From assembly GCA_021796055.1 (NCBI GenBank), contig JAJYOS010000267.1, forward strand, positions 1-7,997: a stretch of 7,997 nucleotides of DNA. Direction: 5' to 3'. Both the position numbers and the translations under genes were made by a program. This stretch comes from Bacteroidota bacterium. Its GTDB lineage: Bacteria > Bacteroidota > Kryptoniia > Kryptoniales > JAKASW01. The notes beneath the pieces are model-generated. The model was not told the DNA's origin. It made no database searches and saw only the letters and a program-made list of their open reading frames with translations. How positions within the stretch are numbered: the first letter of the stretch is position 1; every line of letters starts with the position of its first letter. Positions 7,116-7,997 of the stretch are shown here, one piece after another.

Positions 7116-7144
7116 GTTTCAATCCCCGCGCACACGGGGAACGC
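7116..7144 (-). repeat. Hybrid repeat: I-E stem with I-C 5' handle
   Basis: The left part GTTTCAATCC is the I-C handle end, and the right part CCGCGCACACGGGGAACGC is the I-E stem end. The switch lies within ATCC (7122-7125), which both repeat types share. The spacer to its left, which would follow this handle in the crRNA, is 34 nt, as in I-C. Confidence 0.85.
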
Positions 7145-7145
7145 A

Positions 7146-7262
7146 GCGGCGATTGAAAACGTGGAAATTGAAAGATGTTACAACTGGCTATACTTGCAGA
7201 AGATCAGAGAATTGAATGAAATGCGGGAGAGAATCGAAGAATGGGAAAAAATCCGGAAATAG
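7146..7262 (+). CDS. 3' fragment of a phage-like gene inside the array
   Basis: From the first bases after the repeat at 7116-7144 a frame runs 38 codons to TAG. The product is helical and charged: IENVEIERCYNWLYLQKI, then an E/R/K-rich coiled-coil-like end finishing EEWEKIRK. There is no start codon of its own within the insert; the frame continues into the repeat only by chance. A place just before a tape-measure-like start (7445) suggests a tail assembly chaperone or other tail gene, but no family is recognised with certainty. Confidence 0.4.
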   Translation, partial: AAIENVEIERCYNWLYLQKIRELNEMRERIEEWEKIRK

Positions 7263-7430
7263 TCAGGAACGGTTCCGGCGCGTCTCGTTGCGAGCCATCT
7301 CATCGAAAACTTTATTCAGGAATACAATGAGACCCGAAGCAAAGAGAACGAAAAGGACTGACGATATGTGCCCGCTGAAAAGTGAGGACAAGAGGATGAG
7401 AGAAACGACGATGATTCCAAAGACTTTCAT
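7263..7430 (-). CDS. Possible small membrane protein (55 residues) in the phage-like insert
   Basis: The ATG at 7430 gives two hydrophobic segments (VFGIIVVSLILLSSLF and VLFVLFASGLIVFL), then a basic tail ending RRNRS. It stops immediately next to the convergent stop at 7262 and starts only 14 bp from the divergent ATG at 7445, which leaves little room for a promoter. It may be a moron-type phage gene. Alternatively the plus strand is coding: the -1 frame relative to the upstream ORF stays open to 7437, which would fit a frameshifted tail chaperone. Its R/S/T-rich product looks less protein-like. Confidence 0.35.
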   Translation of the reverse strand: MKVFGIIVVSLILLSSLFSGHISSVLFVLFASGLIVFLNKVFDEMARNETRRNRS

Positions 7431-7444
7431 AGAATAAAGATACA

Positions 7445-7576
7445 ATGGCCGATAACACGATTCAACTCAAAATAATAATCGACGGCAGGGATGCAAATGC
7501 TTCTATCCAGCTGACGAACCAGAATGTTCAGGAGCTCTATAAGGCTTTTCGGTACGGTCAGCAGGAGGTGATCGGT
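7445..7576 (+). CDS. 5' fragment resembling a phage tail tape-measure protein start
   Basis: The ATG at 7445 opens 44 codons (MADNTIQLKIIIDG, IQLTNQNVQELYKAFRYG, QQEV) that run exactly up to the CRISPR repeat at 7577, where the gene is cut. The pattern of a short beta-rich opening with LKI.IDG, followed by an amphipathic helix with NVQELYKAFR, resembles the N-terminus of tail tape-measure proteins, which are normally many hundreds of residues long. The assignment is from memory of the family pattern and is moderate. A weak A-rich ribosome-binding region (AAAGA) precedes the start. Confidence 0.45.
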
Positions 7577-7666
7577 CGGTTCATCCCCGCGCACACGGGG
7601 AACGCCTCTCCGGCGAAATCGATCTCGGCGATGCATCCGGTTCATCCCCGCGCACACGGGGAACGC
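7577..7666 (-). repeat. Two identical type I-E repeats (7577-7605, 7638-7666) with one spacer
   Basis: Both 29-nt copies start CGGTTCATCCCCGCGC and end ACACGGGGAACGC. In crRNA sense this is the GTTCCCCG...CGGGGATGAACCG form typical of type I-E. The spacer between them (7606-7637) and the next one (7667-7698) are each 32 nt, the I-E length. Confidence 0.92.
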
Positions 7667-7698
7667 TGGCGGTGAAAAATCAGAAAATGGTGATTCTA

Positions 7699-7730
7699 CG
7701 GTTCATCCACGCGCCCGCATGGGGCGCGAC
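7699..7730 (-). repeat. Hybrid repeat: I-C stem with I-E 5' handle
   Basis: The left part CGGTTCATCC is the I-E handle end, and the right part ACGCGCCCGCAT...GGGGCGCGAC is the I-C stem. The switch lies within ATCC (7705-7708), the same four bases as in the other hybrid. The spacer that follows its handle in crRNA sense (7667-7698) is 32 nt, matching I-E. Confidence 0.88.
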
Positions 7731-7764
7731 CTCCCAAGTGCCAGACAACCCTGAGATAATCATA

Positions 7765-7997
7765 GTTTCAATCCACGCGCCCGCATGGGGCGCGACCCGG
7801 CTATCTGAGCTTTACAACGTCAGAGACGTGCTAGTTTCAATCCACGCGCCCGCATGGGGCGCGACACGCGGAAGTCGAGCAGCTCGGGGCCGACGCCGCG
7901 TTTCAATCCACGCGCCCGCATGGGGCGCGACCGTATCTGACATCCATTCACGATAATGTCCAGCCCGTTTCAATCCACGCGCCCGCATGGGGCGCGA
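7765..7997 (-). repeat. Four identical type I-C repeats with 34-37 nt spacers
   Basis: Copies at 7765-7796, 7834-7865, 7900-7931 and 7967-7997 (last base missing) all start GTTTCAATCCACGCGCCCG and end CATGGGGCGCGAC. In crRNA sense they start GTCGCGCCCC and end GTGGATTGAAAC, the type I-C form. Spacers of 37, 34 and 35 nt separate them. This is the leader-proximal, best-conserved part of the array. Confidence 0.95.

Larger units (their letters stand above)
7145..7576. other. 432-bp phage-like insert in place of a spacer
   Basis: The interval between two I-E-type repeat ends is 432 bp instead of 32 bp and contains no repeat. Reading frames with phage-tail character run into both borders. The left border is directly at the end of GGGGAACGC and the right border directly at CGGTTCATCC, so the insert fills the exact place of one spacer, or of two spacers with a missing repeat. 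Confidence 0.8.
6976..7997 (-). CRISPR. Mosaic CRISPR array: type I-C repeats flanking a type I-E block
   Basis: Ten repeat copies are seen, starting at 6976, 7043, 7116, 7577, 7638, 7699, 7765, 7834, 7900 and 7967. Spacers are 35, 34, [432], 32, 32, 34, 37, 34 and 35 nt from left to right. Repeats of I-C form end in ATTGAAAC on the minus strand, and those of I-E form end in ATGAACCG. Both conventions give minus-strand transcription with the leader to the right of the window, which makes the left end the trailer; the degenerate repeats there agree with this. No cas genes or leader are in view. No spacer was seen to match the rest of the window by eye. The last repeat is cut one base short by the window edge. 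Confidence 0.95.

Noticed and set aside
7026..7142. Start of the plus-strand ORF 7026-7262
   Set aside because: The first 39 codons translate CRISPR repeats and a spacer (FQSTRPDKVGS, VSIPAHTGN). Only the part after 7145 is considered real sequence of another gene.
7427..7657. Minus-strand ORF containing GVPRVRGDEP
   Set aside because: The motif is the translation of the I-E repeat; the frame runs through the array and has no protein character.
7672..7956. 94-codon plus-strand ORF with repeated HAPAWGAT units
   Set aside because: It is the translation of I-C repeats and spacers. Such repeat-derived proteins are a known annotation artefact.
7008..7966. Self-targeting spacers against genes in this window
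   Set aside because: Comparing the ordinary spacers by eye with the operon and copper chaperone sequences showed no match. A computed search would be needed to exclude partial matches.

Overview
The window is bacterial DNA of intermediate GC, with nearly all genes on the minus strand. The gene families fit an anaerobic or facultative bacterium. The protein style (HTH-EIIA regulator, PCu(A)C chaperone, Hyf-type operon) recalls the Ignavibacteria/Bacteroidota side of the tree, but that placement is a weak inference. The window starts inside a gene and stops one base short of the end of a CRISPR repeat, as a metagenomic contig often does, so chimeric assembly is weighed for the right-hand kilobase.

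Positions 1-6460 (minus strand) hold one tight operon. Its first gene is a DNA-binding/PTS-EIIA regulator (5774-6460). It is followed by membrane subunits of a group 4 [NiFe]-hydrogenase/complex I-like machine: HyfB (3799-5793), HyfC (2879-3802), HyfE (2247-2882) and HyfF (739-2244), then the start of a NuoCD/HyfG-like catalytic subunit (1-742, cut by the window edge). Genes overlap by 4-20 bp or lie 2 bp apart. The large subunit has SGDT where hydrogenases have the first Ni-binding CGIC, so this is probably a hydrogenase-related (Ehr-like) ion-pumping complex rather than a true hydrogenase. A good promoter (6483-6511) and a 16-bp perfect inverted repeat (6517-6532) lie just upstream of the regulator gene.

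Positions 6513-7009 hold a possible 43-codon ORF and a PCu(A)C periplasmic copper chaperone gene with a complete copper motif but no signal peptide or N-terminus. Its 5' end runs into a CRISPR-repeat-like sequence.

Positions 6976-7997 hold an unusual CRISPR array with no cas genes in view. By repeat orientation it is transcribed leftwards (minus strand), with the leader beyond the right edge. It is a mosaic: type I-C repeats with 34-37 nt spacers flank a block of type I-E repeats with 32 nt spacers. The two switch points are hybrid repeats that join the stem of one type to the 5' handle of the other. Inside the I-E block, where one spacer should be, lie 432 bp of phage-like coding sequence, including an apparent start of a tail tape-measure protein. 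Near the left end there is also a 39-nt repeat with an enlarged hairpin. This mosaic array is the most interesting object in the window. Whether it is biological or an assembly product must be settled from reads.
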